Shown here piece by piece: positions 8,145 to 15,149 of a stretch of DNA of 19,128 bases. The position numbers and the translations under genes were made by a program. The stretch is from positions 1 through 19,128 of the forward strand of contig JAGKWZ010000090.1 of assembly GCA_021151605.1 (NCBI GenBank), read 5' to 3'. The DNA is from Verrucomicrobiaceae bacterium. Lineage in GTDB: Bacteria > Verrucomicrobiota > Verrucomicrobiia > Verrucomicrobiales > Verrucomicrobiaceae. The notes under the pieces were generated by a model. That model saw nothing but the letters and a program-made list of their open reading frames with translations. It was not told where the DNA came from and made no database searches. The stretch's first letter is position 1; the number at the start of each line of letters is the position of its first letter.

Positions 8145-8217
8145 GGCCTCCCCGATGGAGGCCACGATGTTCCGGACTGGTCGAGCACCCGCGCGACCTC
8201 AGTTCAGATGAGTCCGG
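8145..8217 (+). promoter_or_regulatory. Structured mRNA spacer between rpmI and rplT (possible L20 autoregulatory element)
   Basis: First hairpin: GGCCTCC (8145-8151) with GGAGGCC (8157-8163), loop of five. Second element: CCGGACT (8172-8178) pairs with AGTCCGG (8211-8217). Directly stacked on it, GGTCG-A-GC (8179-8186) pairs with GC-G-CGACC (8191-8198) around a four-base loop, with one A/G mismatch. Twelve unpaired bases (8199-8210) face the helix junction. L20 is known to repress its own operon through mRNA structures in E. coli and Bacillus; assigning that role here is inference. Confidence 0.5.
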
Positions 8218-8256
8218 TCATCGAATCCATCAACAGTCTGATCACCGACAAAGAAA

Positions 8257-8640
8257 ATGCCTAGAGCAACTAACGCCCCAGCCAGTCGTAAACGCAGGAA
8301 ACGCACCATCGCGAAAGCGAAGGGCTTCCAAGGTTTCCGCAAAACACACTTCCGTTACGCCAAGGACGCTGTCCGCAAGGCGATGACGTATAACTACCGT
8401 GACCGCAAGGTTCGTAAGCGCAACTTCCGCAATCTGTGGGTGCAGCGCATCAATGCCGCCGCACGTCCCCTCGGCATCACCTACAGCCGCCTCATCGAAG
8501 GCCTGAACGCAGCCAGCATCACGATCGACCGCAAGGTCCTCGCCGATCTCGCTGTTCGCGACGAAGCTGCCTTTGCTGCCATTGCCCATCAGGCCAAAGC
8601 GGCTCTCGAAAAGAAGGCAGCCGCTCTCGCCGCAGCCTAA
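8257..8640 (+). CDS. rplT: 50S ribosomal protein L20
   Basis: The 127-residue basic protein shows the L20 pattern: RKRRKRTIAKAKGFQGFRKT, then AKDAVRKAMTYNYRDRKVRK, then RNLWVQRINAAARPLGITYS and FAAIAHQAKAALE. Its length is close to the usual 115-125 residues, with a short Ala/Lys-rich tail. L20 binds 23S rRNA early in assembly of the large subunit and in several bacteria also represses its own mRNA. The start codon has only a weak AAAGA-like ribosome site. A strong terminator follows 27 bases after the stop. Confidence 0.97.
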   Translation: MPRATNAPASRKRRKRTIAKAKGFQGFRKTHFRYAKDAVRKAMTYNYRDRKVRKRNFRNLWVQRINAAARPLGITYSRLIEGLNAASITIDRKVLADLAVRDEAAFAAIAHQAKAALEKKAAALAAA

Positions 8641-8667
8641 TCCGCAGCTACAAACACTCCTCAACCA

Positions 8668-8702
8668 CAGCCGGAACCGCAAGGTTCCGGCTGCTTTGTT
8701 TA
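8668..8702 (+). terminator. Rho-independent terminator of rpmI-rplT
   Basis: CAGCCGGAACC (8668-8678) and GGTTCCGGCTG (8683-8693) form a perfect 11-bp GC-rich stem capped by a GCAA tetraloop, followed by CTTTGTTTA. It lies shortly after the rplT stop codon. Confidence 0.92.
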
Positions 8703-9035
8703 CGGTCGACTATTTTCAGGAATGCGAGCAATAGAGTCTTCTAGTGACTCATAACAGCCGAGCCGAAAAGCGGTGCCGTGGTGGTAGAAAGTAAGCATGG
8801 CCAAGAAATATCGCATCCACCTGAGCGCCGAAGAACGAGACCAACTGCAGAACATCGTCAAAGCCGGCGGCAGGGCAGCGTCATTCACTCGTCAGCTATT
8901 GCTCTAATAGCCTCCTTGTTCTTTCCTTGCCGAAGCCGCCGTGCTCGCCGGTCATTTCAGACATTCTTTTCGAGAACCGGTCTAGTAAACAACGCGCCCG
9001 AGATCAGGAAGGTCAAAGGCGCGCTTTGCTTCCAA
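8703..9035. other. Spacer between the rplT terminator and the end of nrtD
   Basis: Apart from the IS630-like remnant (8797-8907) I see no gene. A small inverted repeat GAGTC...GACTC lies at about 8731-8747. A weak CAAAG/CTTTG stem (9014-9028) lies just past the 3' end of the minus-strand nitrate operon, too short to call a terminator. Confidence 0.5.
8797..8907 (+). mobile_element. Remnant of an IS630-family transposase (N-terminal end only)
   Basis: ATG 8797 opens a 36-codon frame: MAKKYRIHLSAEERDQLQNI, then VKAGGRAASFTRQLLL and a stop. The first 28 or so residues match the start of IS630-type transposases, where the sequence continues into a helix-turn-helix (typically ...AAS...TRARILLKAD). 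Here it is disrupted right at that point and the rest of the element is absent. No paired terminal inverted repeats could be recognised. It is non-functional debris, useful as a sign of past transposition. Confidence 0.6.
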
Positions 9036-9917
9036 CTACGCGATGAGGGATGACATGCCCAGTCCATGGGTAGCGAGTTCGGCGGCCATGTCTGGGCTGG
9101 GAATGAAATCGGGTTCGCGGCTGGGGCGGATGTGGGATTTGTCGTTGAGGAAGGTGATGAGGTGCTCGCGCAGTTCGTAGTAGCGCGGGTCTTCCATGAT
9201 CTCTTTGCGATTGCGCGGGCGCTCGAAGGGGATGCTCAAAATGTCGCCTACTTCGGCTTCGGGGCCGTCGGTCATCATGACGACGCGGTCGGAGAGGAAG
9301 ATGGCCTCATCGACATCATGGGTGACCATGAGTGTGGTGATGCGATTGCGACGCCAGAGGTCGAGGAGGACTTCCTGAAGCTCGTAACGGGTGAGTGAGT
9401 CCAACATGCCAAAGGGCTCGTCGAGGAGGAGCATTTTTGGCTGAAGGGCGAAAGCGCGGGCGATGCCAACGCGCTGTCTCATGCCTTGGGAGAGCTCGCT
9501 GGGGAATTTGTGCATGGCATCGCCAAGACCGACGATAGTGAGGTAATACTCGGCCATCTGGCGGCGCTCGGCTTTGCTGGCGGTGAAGTACACTTGGTTC
9601 ACGCCGAGCATGACGTTTTCAAAGGCGCTCATCCATGGGAGGAGGCAGGGCGACTGAAAGACGATGCCGCGATCCGGGCCTGGGCCGCTGGCTTCTTTGC
9701 CGGCGAGGATCATGTTGCCTTTGCTGAGATCGCTCAAACCGGCGACCATCATGAGGACGGTGCTTTTTCCGCAGCCGCTGTGGCCGATGAGCGTGGCGAA
9801 CTCGCCTTCCTTGAGCTTGAGGTTGAAGTTCTTGACGATGGTGGCCGGGCCGTTAGGCGTCTCATAGGTTTTCCAGAGACGATCCAGCTCGAGCATTTTG
9901 GGATTCGGGACACTCAT
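9036..9917 (-). CDS. nrtD: ABC transporter ATP-binding protein, NrtD-type (nitrate/nitrite/bicarbonate family)
   Basis: This 293-residue ATPase powers import through the NrtB-type permease. Motifs: Walker A GHSGCGKST (about 45-53), Q-loop VFQSP (Q88), signature ELSQGMRQRV (141-150), Walker B LLLDEP (163-168), D-loop region GMLDSLT, switch histidine MVTHDVDEA (H200). DRGIVFQSPCLLPWMSAFEN and ERPRNRKEIMEDPRYYELRE are characteristic of NrtD/NrtC and related nitrate and taurine-type ATPases. The signature has Gln where most ABC proteins have Gly (LSGGM). The start overlaps the stop of the second ATPase gene (ATGA, 9914-9917), so the two are made together. It is the last gene of the operon. Substrate is inferred from family and context. 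Confidence 0.88.
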   Translation of the reverse strand: MSVPNPKMLELDRLWKTYETPNGPATIVKNFNLKLKEGEFATLIGHSGCGKSTVLMMVAGLSDLSKGNMILAGKEASGPGPDRGIVFQSPCLLPWMSAFENVMLGVNQVYFTASKAERRQMAEYYLTIVGLGDAMHKFPSELSQGMRQRVGIARAFALQPKMLLLDEPFGMLDSLTRYELQEVLLDLWRRNRITTLMVTHDVDEAIFLSDRVVMMTDGPEAEVGDILSIPFERPRNRKEIMEDPRYYELREHLITFLNDKSHIRPSREPDFIPSPDMAAELATHGLGMSSLIA

Positions 9918-10834
9918 ATGGCCACCTCCACTTCTTCACGATGGTTGTCGGAGCGGCGTTTGGGGCCGCGACGGTTTTGGAATTTCATGCTGCGCAGGTT
10001 GTTGAGGTCTTCAGGCAGGATGTCTGGCAGGCTAAGTTTGACGGATGACTTCACTTTGGTGCGGCCTTTGGCGTCGAGGAGAGTGGTGATGAGCTGGGTG
10101 CGGAGTTTCTTGAAGCGCGCGTCGTGGTTGATGGCTTTGCGATCACGCGGACGCTCGATGTCCACGAGCATCGGCTCGCCAAGCGTGGCGGGTGATGTCG
10201 GCAGAAGCGGGATGACTTTGTCGGCGACGAGGATGGCCTCATCAGGGTCGTTGGTGATCCAGATGACCGTGGTTTTGTTCGTCAGCCAGATGTCGGCGAT
10301 CTCGTCCTGGAGCTGGGCGCGGGTGAGGGCGTCGAGAGCGCTGAGAGGCTCGTCCATGAGCAGCACTTTCGGCTGCATCGCGAGAGTGCGGGCGACTGAA
10401 ACTCGCTGCCTCATGCCGCCGGAGAGTTCCTTCGGCAGCTTGTGTGCCGCTGGTGTGAGTTTGACCATGGCGATGTATTTGGCGACGTGTTCCTTGCGCT
10501 GCTCCTTGGTCCAGTCTTTGAACACTTCATCGACGGCGAGGGCGATGTTTTCTTCCACGTTGAGCCAGGGAAGAAGAGAGTAGTTCTGGAAGACGAGGCC
10601 ACGATCCGGGCCTGGGCCAGTGATGACCTCACCCGAGATGGATGCGATGCCGGAGTCAGGCTTCACCAAGCCGGAGATCAGATTGATCAAGGTGCTCTTT
10701 CCCGATCCCGAGTAGCCGACGATGGCGATGAACTCGCCTTCCTCGACGGAGAGGTTGATGTTCTTGAGCACTTCGGTCCTGGAACCGGAGGGGCCAAAGC
10801 CTTTGGAGGCGTTTTTGATTTCGATGAGAGACAT
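9914..10834 (-). CDS. nrtC: ABC transporter ATP-binding protein, NrtC-type without the C-terminal sensor domain
   Basis: A 306-residue ATPase with Walker A GYSGSGKST (about 40-48), Q-loop VFQNYSLLPWLNV (Q83), signature ELSGGMRQRVSVART (137-150) and Walker B LLMDEPLSALDALT. The switch position reads WITNDPDEA, so the usual His is Asn (N195). Cyanobacterial NrtC and CmpC are about 660 residues with a C-terminal NrtA-like domain; here the protein ends about 50 residues past the ATPase core, in a basic tail (FQNRRGPKRRSDNHRE). A separate NrtA-like cytoplasmic protein in the same operon may replace that domain. It starts 20 nt after the permease stop and overlaps nrtD. It probably forms a heterodimer with NrtD on the membrane. 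Confidence 0.82.
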   Translation of the reverse strand: MSLIEIKNASKGFGPSGSRTEVLKNINLSVEEGEFIAIVGYSGSGKSTLINLISGLVKPDSGIASISGEVITGPGPDRGLVFQNYSLLPWLNVEENIALAVDEVFKDWTKEQRKEHVAKYIAMVKLTPAAHKLPKELSGGMRQRVSVARTLAMQPKVLLMDEPLSALDALTRAQLQDEIADIWLTNKTTVIWITNDPDEAILVADKVIPLLPTSPATLGEPMLVDIERPRDRKAINHDARFKKLRTQLITTLLDAKGRTKVKSSVKLSLPDILPEDLNNLRSMKFQNRRGPKRRSDNHREEVEVAI

Positions 10835-10854
10835 GGCGGCGGCTTGTTTCTCGG

Positions 10855-11697
10855 TTAGATGCTTTTAAATCGGGCTTCCACGAGGCTCATCAGTCTGTCG
10901 AGCGCCCAACCAACGAAGCCGATGGTGAGGATGCTAAGGATGATGCTGGTGTAGAGGCCGTTGTTGTACTCGTTCCAAAGGAAGTTGCCGATGCCGACGC
11001 GGCCGGTGAGCATCTCGACGGCGACGATTACCAGCCAGGCGATGCCGAGGCTGAGGCGGTAGCCGGTGAACATGTAGGGCAGGGTGGCTGGCACGAGCAC
11101 CTTCCAGAGTGTTTTCCACTTCGAGAGCTTGAGCACCTTGGCGACATTCAGGTAATCCTGCGGCACAGCGCGGACACCAACGGCGGTGTTTAGCACGGTG
11201 GGCCACATGGCGCAGATGGCGATGGTGAAGAGCGCGCCGAGGTCATTGGCGTTTTTTCCCGCACCCATGAATAGCACGACGCCGAGCGGCATCCATGCGA
11301 GGGGCGAGACGGGGCGCAGGATTTGAATGATGGGGTCAAACATGCGCGTGAAGGCCTTGGAGAGGCCTAGCATGAAGCCGATGGGAGTTCCGACGAGCAG
11401 GGCGATGAAGTAGCCTTTGGCGACGACAACGAGCGAATACCAGGTGAAGCGGAGGATGCCCTGATCGAGCTCTTCTCGTTTGGCAAAAGGTTCGACGATG
11501 TACTTCTTGGTTTTGTCCCAGGTTTCCAGAGGGCTGGGCAGATCTTTGATGAAGCCGGTCTTCACTTTTTTGGTGAAACCGGAGGGTGTTTTTTCTTCGC
11601 GGACTCCGCCTGAGATGGCGGTCCAGATGAGGAGTACGGCAAAGATGCCACAAAGGGGCATCAACCAGTGGGCGAGTTGTTCTTTGGTGAATTTCAT
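10855..11697 (-). CDS. nrtB: ABC transporter permease, NrtB-type
   Basis: A 280-residue membrane protein. MPLCGIFAVLLIWTAIS near the N-terminus is the first membrane helix. Several more follow, including TWYSLVVVAKGYFIALLVG, LGALFTIAICAMWPTVL and SIILSILTIGFVGWALD. The cytoplasmic coupling loop carries the EAA-like motif AVPQDYLNVAKVLKLSKWKT and WKVLVPATLPYMFTG. This matches binding-protein-dependent permeases of the nitrate/sulfonate/taurine class, in which a homodimer forms the pore. I chose ATG 11697 (MKFTKEQLAHWLMP); the frame is open to 11865, but the extra 56 residues are Pro/Ser-rich and antisense to the end of nrtA. It lies between nrtA (70-nt gap with a hairpin) and nrtC. Confidence 0.9.
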   Translation of the reverse strand: MKFTKEQLAHWLMPLCGIFAVLLIWTAISGGVREEKTPSGFTKKVKTGFIKDLPSPLETWDKTKKYIVEPFAKREELDQGILRFTWYSLVVVAKGYFIALLVGTPIGFMLGLSKAFTRMFDPIIQILRPVSPLAWMPLGVVLFMGAGKNANDLGALFTIAICAMWPTVLNTAVGVRAVPQDYLNVAKVLKLSKWKTLWKVLVPATLPYMFTGYRLSLGIAWLVIVAVEMLTGRVGIGNFLWNEYNNGLYTSIILSILTIGFVGWALDRLMSLVEARFKSI

Positions 11698-11725
11698 GGC
11701 AGCGGCGGCTGAGAGGGGAAAAGGA

Positions 11726-11752
11726 GCGCCGGTCCGGGAAGTGAACCGGCGC
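11726..11752 (-). promoter_or_regulatory. Intercistronic hairpin between nrtA and nrtB
   Basis: GCGCCGGT (11726-11733) and ACCGGCGC (11745-11752) are perfect inverted repeats with an 11-base loop, inside the 70-nt gap. On the minus-strand mRNA the stem is followed by CTCCTTTTCCCC, not a true U-run, so full termination is unlikely. Similar hairpins after binding-protein genes stabilise the upstream mRNA and raise binding-protein yield. Confidence 0.6.
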
Positions 11753-11767
11753 ACCTGGGGTGTGGGG

Positions 11768-13030
11768 CTAGCCCTTGATATTTTTGATGGCGGCGGAGAG
11801 GGCGAATTCTTCGGGCTTGGTGGGATCAAAGATGGCGCCGTCCATGAAGGTCTCGGGCTTGTCATCGAGCGTGCCGCCGGTGTAGCCGATCTCCTTCATC
11901 GCCTCTTCATACAGGGCGGTGCCGGCGATGGCTTTGGCGACGCCGTCGTAATCAGGTGCGCCTTCGACCATGCCCCAGCGGCGGAACTGGCTGAGCCACC
12001 ATTTGATGTATTTGGGCTGCGGGTAGTTGCAGTTCCGGGTGCTGAAGATCATGTAATCTTCGTCCTTCTTGGTGCGACCGTCGCCGTAGTCGAGTTCGCC
12101 CATGAGGCGGCTGTAGATGACTTCGGGCGGGCAGTTCACATAGCTGGGCTTGCTGATGATCTCGACCTGCTCTTTGCGGTTGCCGAGGTCATCGAGCCAC
12201 ACGCTGGCTTCGTGGAGTGCCTTGAGCACGGCTTTGACGGTCTTCGGATTGGCCTCGGCGAACTCTTTGGTGAAGGCGCAAACTTTTTCAGGATGGTTCT
12301 TCCAGATCTCCTGCGTGGCGACGCTGGTGTAGCCGATGTCTTCAGCGATGGCGCGTGCGTTCCATGGCTCACCGACGCAGTAGCCGTCCATCTTGCCGAC
12401 CTTCATGTTCGCGACCATCTGCGGTGGTGGGATGGTGGTGAGGGTGATGTCGGAATCTGGATTGATGCCACCAGCGGCGAGGTAGTAGCGCATCCACATG
12501 GCGTGAGTGCCGGGTGGGAAAGTCATGGCAAAGGTGAGCGGTGTGCCTGTGGCCTTGGCTTCATCGACGAGCGGCTTCAGCGCTTTTGGATCACCGGCGA
12601 CCTTGCCTTTGAATTTGTTCGCCAGTGTGATGGCCTGGCCGTTGCGATTCAGAATCCAGGGGAAGATCATTTCCTTCACCGCCGAGCCGCCGAGGCCCAT
12701 GGAGGCGGCGATGGGCATGCCGAGGAGCATGTGCGTGGCCTGATTTTCGCCGGTGGTCAGTTTGTCACGAATGACAGCCCAGGAGGCTTCTTTGCTGACG
12801 GTGGAGTTGATGCCGAACTTTTTGAAGAGGCCTTTCTCATGCGCGATGACGATGGGTGAGCAGTCGGTGAGGGCGATAATGCCGAGCTTCACATCGGGTG
12901 CTTCAGGGGAGTCATCGGCATAGGCGGAGCCGACCCAGCCTGCTGGCAGGCCGGAGAAGAGTGTGCCTAGTCCGGCAGTGGCTGAGCGCTGGAGCAGAGT
13001 GCGGCGTGAGATGGGGGTGGTGGGGTTCAT
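11768..13030 (-). CDS. nrtA: Tat-exported NrtA-type substrate-binding protein (nitrate/nitrite/bicarbonate family)
   Basis: The 420-residue protein captures the anion outside the inner membrane and delivers it to NrtB. The N-terminus MNPTTPISRRTLLQRSATAG has a twin-arginine SRRTLL motif, a hydrophobic stretch and an SAYADD cleavage region, so folded export by Tat is likely. Family features are KLGIIALTDCSPIVIAHEKG, KEASWAVIRDKLTTGENQAT, LNRNGQAITLAN, TFPPGTHAMWMRYYLAAGGI, PPPQMVANMKVGKMDGYCVG followed by EPWNARA, and NHPEKVCAFTKEFAE. The TH and CVGEPWN segments lie at the ligand site in NrtA/CmpA structures. Nitrate and bicarbonate binders are too alike to separate by eye. The start overlaps the stop of the upstream sensor-like gene (ATGA, 13027-13030) with no own ribosome site, suggesting translational coupling. 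Confidence 0.9.
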   Translation of the reverse strand: MNPTTPISRRTLLQRSATAGLGTLFSGLPAGWVGSAYADDSPEAPDVKLGIIALTDCSPIVIAHEKGLFKKFGINSTVSKEASWAVIRDKLTTGENQATHMLLGMPIAASMGLGGSAVKEMIFPWILNRNGQAITLANKFKGKVAGDPKALKPLVDEAKATGTPLTFAMTFPPGTHAMWMRYYLAAGGINPDSDITLTTIPPPQMVANMKVGKMDGYCVGEPWNARAIAEDIGYTSVATQEIWKNHPEKVCAFTKEFAEANPKTVKAVLKALHEASVWLDDLGNRKEQVEIISKPSYVNCPPEVIYSRLMGELDYGDGRTKKDEDYMIFSTRNCNYPQPKYIKWWLSQFRRWGMVEGAPDYDGVAKAIAGTALYEEAMKEIGYTGGTLDDKPETFMDGAIFDPTKPEEFALSAAIKNIKG

Positions 13031-14133
13031 GCGTGGGCGAGTTTCGTGCGTTTGTTGGGTTTGCTGGGGCTGGCGGCGGCTGTTTGGGGAAGGGGGATAG
13101 CGCTGGAGGTCCAGCAGGCGGCGAGGGCGGCAGAGGCTTCGGCACGCTCACCCTGGGTGATGAGGCCGTGGGTGATGAATTGCTCCAGGAGCCAGCGCCC
13201 ACGCTCGCCCGTGGGCTCATTGGCGTCGCGGCGGTGGAAGATGTGGAAGTTCGTCACGTCAGCACTTTTGCCGGTGCCGAGATCAAGAGGGCCGACGAGG
13301 GAGCGCTTCAGAATCTCTTCATCCTTGCCGAGGAAGTAGCCGCTGCGGACGAGGATGCGGGCGACTTCGGGGCGGTTTTCAGTGACATCACAGAAGGCGC
13401 AGGCCTCGCGCAGTGCGGCGATGATGGCGGCGGCTTGATCGGAATGGCGCTCGATGAAGCCCTCGGTGGTAAGGAGCACTTTTTCGGGATGACCAGGGGC
13501 GAGTTGCTCGCTGGTAGCGGCGATGAAGCCGACGCCGCGTGCCACGGCATCGCTGTTCCAGGGTTCGCCCACACAGCCCCCATCGATGAGTCCAGCTTCG
13601 AGATTGCCGACCATCTGTGTCGGAGGAAGCACGACGATGCGCACCTCCTGATCGACATCAATGCCACCGGCGGCGAGCCATTGCCTCAGCAGGAAGTAAT
13701 GAGAGGAGAAGCGCGAGACGGTGCTGAACGTGAAGCGACGCGTGGGGGTGCTGCGGATGAGTTTCTTCAGGCTGGCAGCATCACGCACGCCACGGTTCCA
13801 AAGGTCCCGGCTGAGGGTGATGGCATTGCCATGGAGATTAAAGACGAATGGGGCCACCACCCGGCAGGGAGGTGTGTTCAGACCAAGACGCATTGCCAAC
13901 GCCAGTCCCGCGATGGCGTGAACGGCATCCAACTGGCCGTAAAGCAGCTTTTCCCGAATGGTGGCCCATCCCACTTCACAACTAAGATCGACTCGGACAC
14001 CATGCTTGCGGAACAGTTCCAGTTCCCGCGCCACAAGGAGCGGTGCGCAGTCGGTGAGAGGTTTAAAACCGATACGCACAGGCTGGACGACACCGCTGAG
14101 AGCGGTTTGGGAGAGTGGAGCTGACTTTGGCAT
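13027..14133 (-). CDS. Signal-less NrtA paralogue, probable cytoplasmic nitrate/nitrite sensor (NasS-like)
   Basis: The 368-residue product starts MPKSAPLSQTALSG and reaches the NrtA core (VRIGFKPLTDCAPLLVAREL) by residue 20, with no signal peptide, so it should stay in the cytoplasm. It keeps the NrtA framework: CEVGWATIREKLLYGQLDAV, NLHGNAITLSRDL, VSRFSSHYFLLRQWLAAGGI, PPTQMVGNLEAGLIDGGCVG followed by EPWN, and HPEKVLLTTEGFIE. Cytoplasmic relatives such as NasS bind nitrate or nitrite and control the antiterminator NasT; the C-terminal domain of cyanobacterial NrtC has a similar sensing role. No NasT (ANTAR) gene is visible; the neighbour is a divergent LysR-type gene. It is first in the operon, with GGAG four bases before its ATG, and overlaps the exported NrtA gene. 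It may gate transport or signal to the regulator. Confidence 0.8.
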   Translation of the reverse strand: MPKSAPLSQTALSGVVQPVRIGFKPLTDCAPLLVARELELFRKHGVRVDLSCEVGWATIREKLLYGQLDAVHAIAGLALAMRLGLNTPPCRVVAPFVFNLHGNAITLSRDLWNRGVRDAASLKKLIRSTPTRRFTFSTVSRFSSHYFLLRQWLAAGGIDVDQEVRIVVLPPTQMVGNLEAGLIDGGCVGEPWNSDAVARGVGFIAATSEQLAPGHPEKVLLTTEGFIERHSDQAAAIIAALREACAFCDVTENRPEVARILVRSGYFLGKDEEILKRSLVGPLDLGTGKSADVTNFHIFHRRDANEPTGERGRWLLEQFITHGLITQGERAEASAALAACWTSSAIPLPQTAAASPSKPNKRTKLAHA

Positions 14134-14209
14134 GACGCTCCATCACATCAGCATTCACAGTGCCAGCGGGCCAGCTTCTCCTAGAAATGAGGCGCGAAGT
14201 TTTTCACTT

Positions 14210-14234
14210 GGTGTATGAATGGGATTCATTCACC
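14210..14234. promoter_or_regulatory. Probable LysR-type operator (T-N11-A dyad) between the nitrate operon and lysR
   Basis: GGTG-T-ATGAAT (14210-14220), a GGG centre, then ATTCAT-T-CACC (14224-14234) form a near-perfect dyad broken only by one T/T pair. Inside it, T14216 to A14228 gives the LTTR consensus T-N11-A with arms TGAAT and ATTCA. It ends six bases before the lysR ATG and 76 bases upstream of the divergent operon start, so it could serve autoregulation as well as the operon. Confidence 0.7.
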
Positions 14235-14240
14235 CATTTC

Positions 14241-15146
14241 ATGCAGACTCTCGATACACGCCAGCTTCGCGCCTTCGTCTCTCTCGCCCGCAGTGGCAGT
14301 TTCACCCAAGCGGGGCGTGAGCTTCATCTCACCCAAAGCGCCATCAGTCATGCCATCAAGGCGCTGGAGACAGATCTCGGTTGCCAGCTTTTTCATCGTC
14401 AGGGCAAGAGCGTACACCTGACCCATGCAGGTCGTGAACTGCTGCCGAGTGCGGAGACGATCCTCCAGGTTATGACGCAGGCACGTTCTACACTTGGCAC
14501 GCTGGATCAGACACCGCGCGGCAGGCTGCGCATCGGCTGCACCACGGCGGCGGCGCAGTTCATCCTGCCGACGGTGTTCCGTGAGTTTAAGGAAAGCTTC
14601 CCGCTATACGAGATCAAAGTCGTGTGTGGAGAGACGCCAGACACCATCGAAAAGCTGATGAAGGGCGATGTGGATCTCACCGTGAGCCTGCGGCCTAACG
14701 ATGTGTCCCGCCTCGACTGTCACACGATCTTTGAGGATGAACTGGAGTTCCTCGTCTCCCCGCTGCACCGCTGGGCCACGAAGCCGCCGAAGCTCAAGGA
14801 GGCGGGTGAGGAGACCTTCATCGTGGCGAGCCGGAATAGTCTGAACTTCACGCTCATTCAGGAGTTCTTCATGAAGCAGGGCGTGCGTCTCGGAAACTTC
14901 ATCGAGCTGGGAAGCTCTGAAGCGACGAAGGAACTCGCCAAACTCGGTATCGGCGTGGCCATCTCGGCAAGATGGATCGCAAGGCAGGAGATCGAAGCAG
15001 GGCAGCTCGTGGCTGTCTCGATGCCGAAGGGCAAACTCAAGCGCCGCTGGGTGACCTCGACGCTGAAAGGCCGCGTGCTCAATCTCCCCGAGCGCACCTT
15101 TGTGGGGCTGTGTGAGGAAGTGGGGCGGCGGATGCTGACCCACTGA
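14241..15146 (+). CDS. LysR-type transcriptional regulator, probable controller of the divergent NrtABCD-type operon
   Basis: From ATG 14241 the 301-residue product begins MQTLDTRQLRAFVSLARSGS, then FTQAGRELHLTQSAISHAIK and ALETDLGCQLFHRQGKSVHL, which is the winged helix-turn-helix of the LysR family. The co-inducer domain follows from GRLRIGCTTAAAQFILPTVF, with FEDELEFLVSPLH and GSSEATKELAKLGIGVAISA as usual hinge and pocket segments. The frame is open to 14160, but those extra 27 codons run through the dyad operator and lie outside the family boundary. LysR relatives CmpR and NtcB control similar transporters in cyanobacteria. Divergent orientation next to the operon supports the same role; the ligand is unknown. 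The gene ends tail-to-tail with the next gene with only 3 nt between stops and no terminator. Confidence 0.9.
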   Translation: MQTLDTRQLRAFVSLARSGSFTQAGRELHLTQSAISHAIKALETDLGCQLFHRQGKSVHLTHAGRELLPSAETILQVMTQARSTLGTLDQTPRGRLRIGCTTAAAQFILPTVFREFKESFPLYEIKVVCGETPDTIEKLMKGDVDLTVSLRPNDVSRLDCHTIFEDELEFLVSPLHRWATKPPKLKEAGEETFIVASRNSLNFTLIQEFFMKQGVRLGNFIELGSSEATKELAKLGIGVAISARWIARQEIEAGQLVAVSMPKGKLKRRWVTSTLKGRVLNLPERTFVGLCEEVGRRMLTH

Positions 15147-15149
15147 CCG

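Noticed and set aside
9014..9028. CAAAG/CTTTG stem as terminator of the nitrate operon
   Set aside because: Only five base pairs and no following U-run on the minus-strand transcript.
9486..10583. Plus-strand open frame of 365 codons over the two ATPase genes
   Set aside because: Antisense to Walker and signature motifs of both ATPases; no recognisable protein features.
11698..11865. Longer permease start at 11865
   Set aside because: The extra 56 residues are Pro/Ser-rich and overlap the end of nrtA; the membrane protein proper begins at MKFTKEQ (11697).
11480..12859. Plus-strand open frame of 459 codons over nrtB and nrtA
   Set aside because: Antisense shadow of two clearly conserved genes; no domain pattern, composition dominated by Ala, Gly and Asp.
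12898..14124. Plus-strand open frame of 408 codons over nrtA and the NasS-like gene
   Set aside because: Shadow of minus-strand coding sequence; lacks motifs or a plausible start context.
14160..14240. Earlier start for the LysR-type regulator at 14160
   Set aside because: It would add 27 residues before the standard LysR N-terminus and translate through the dyad operator; the ATG at 14241 fits the family.
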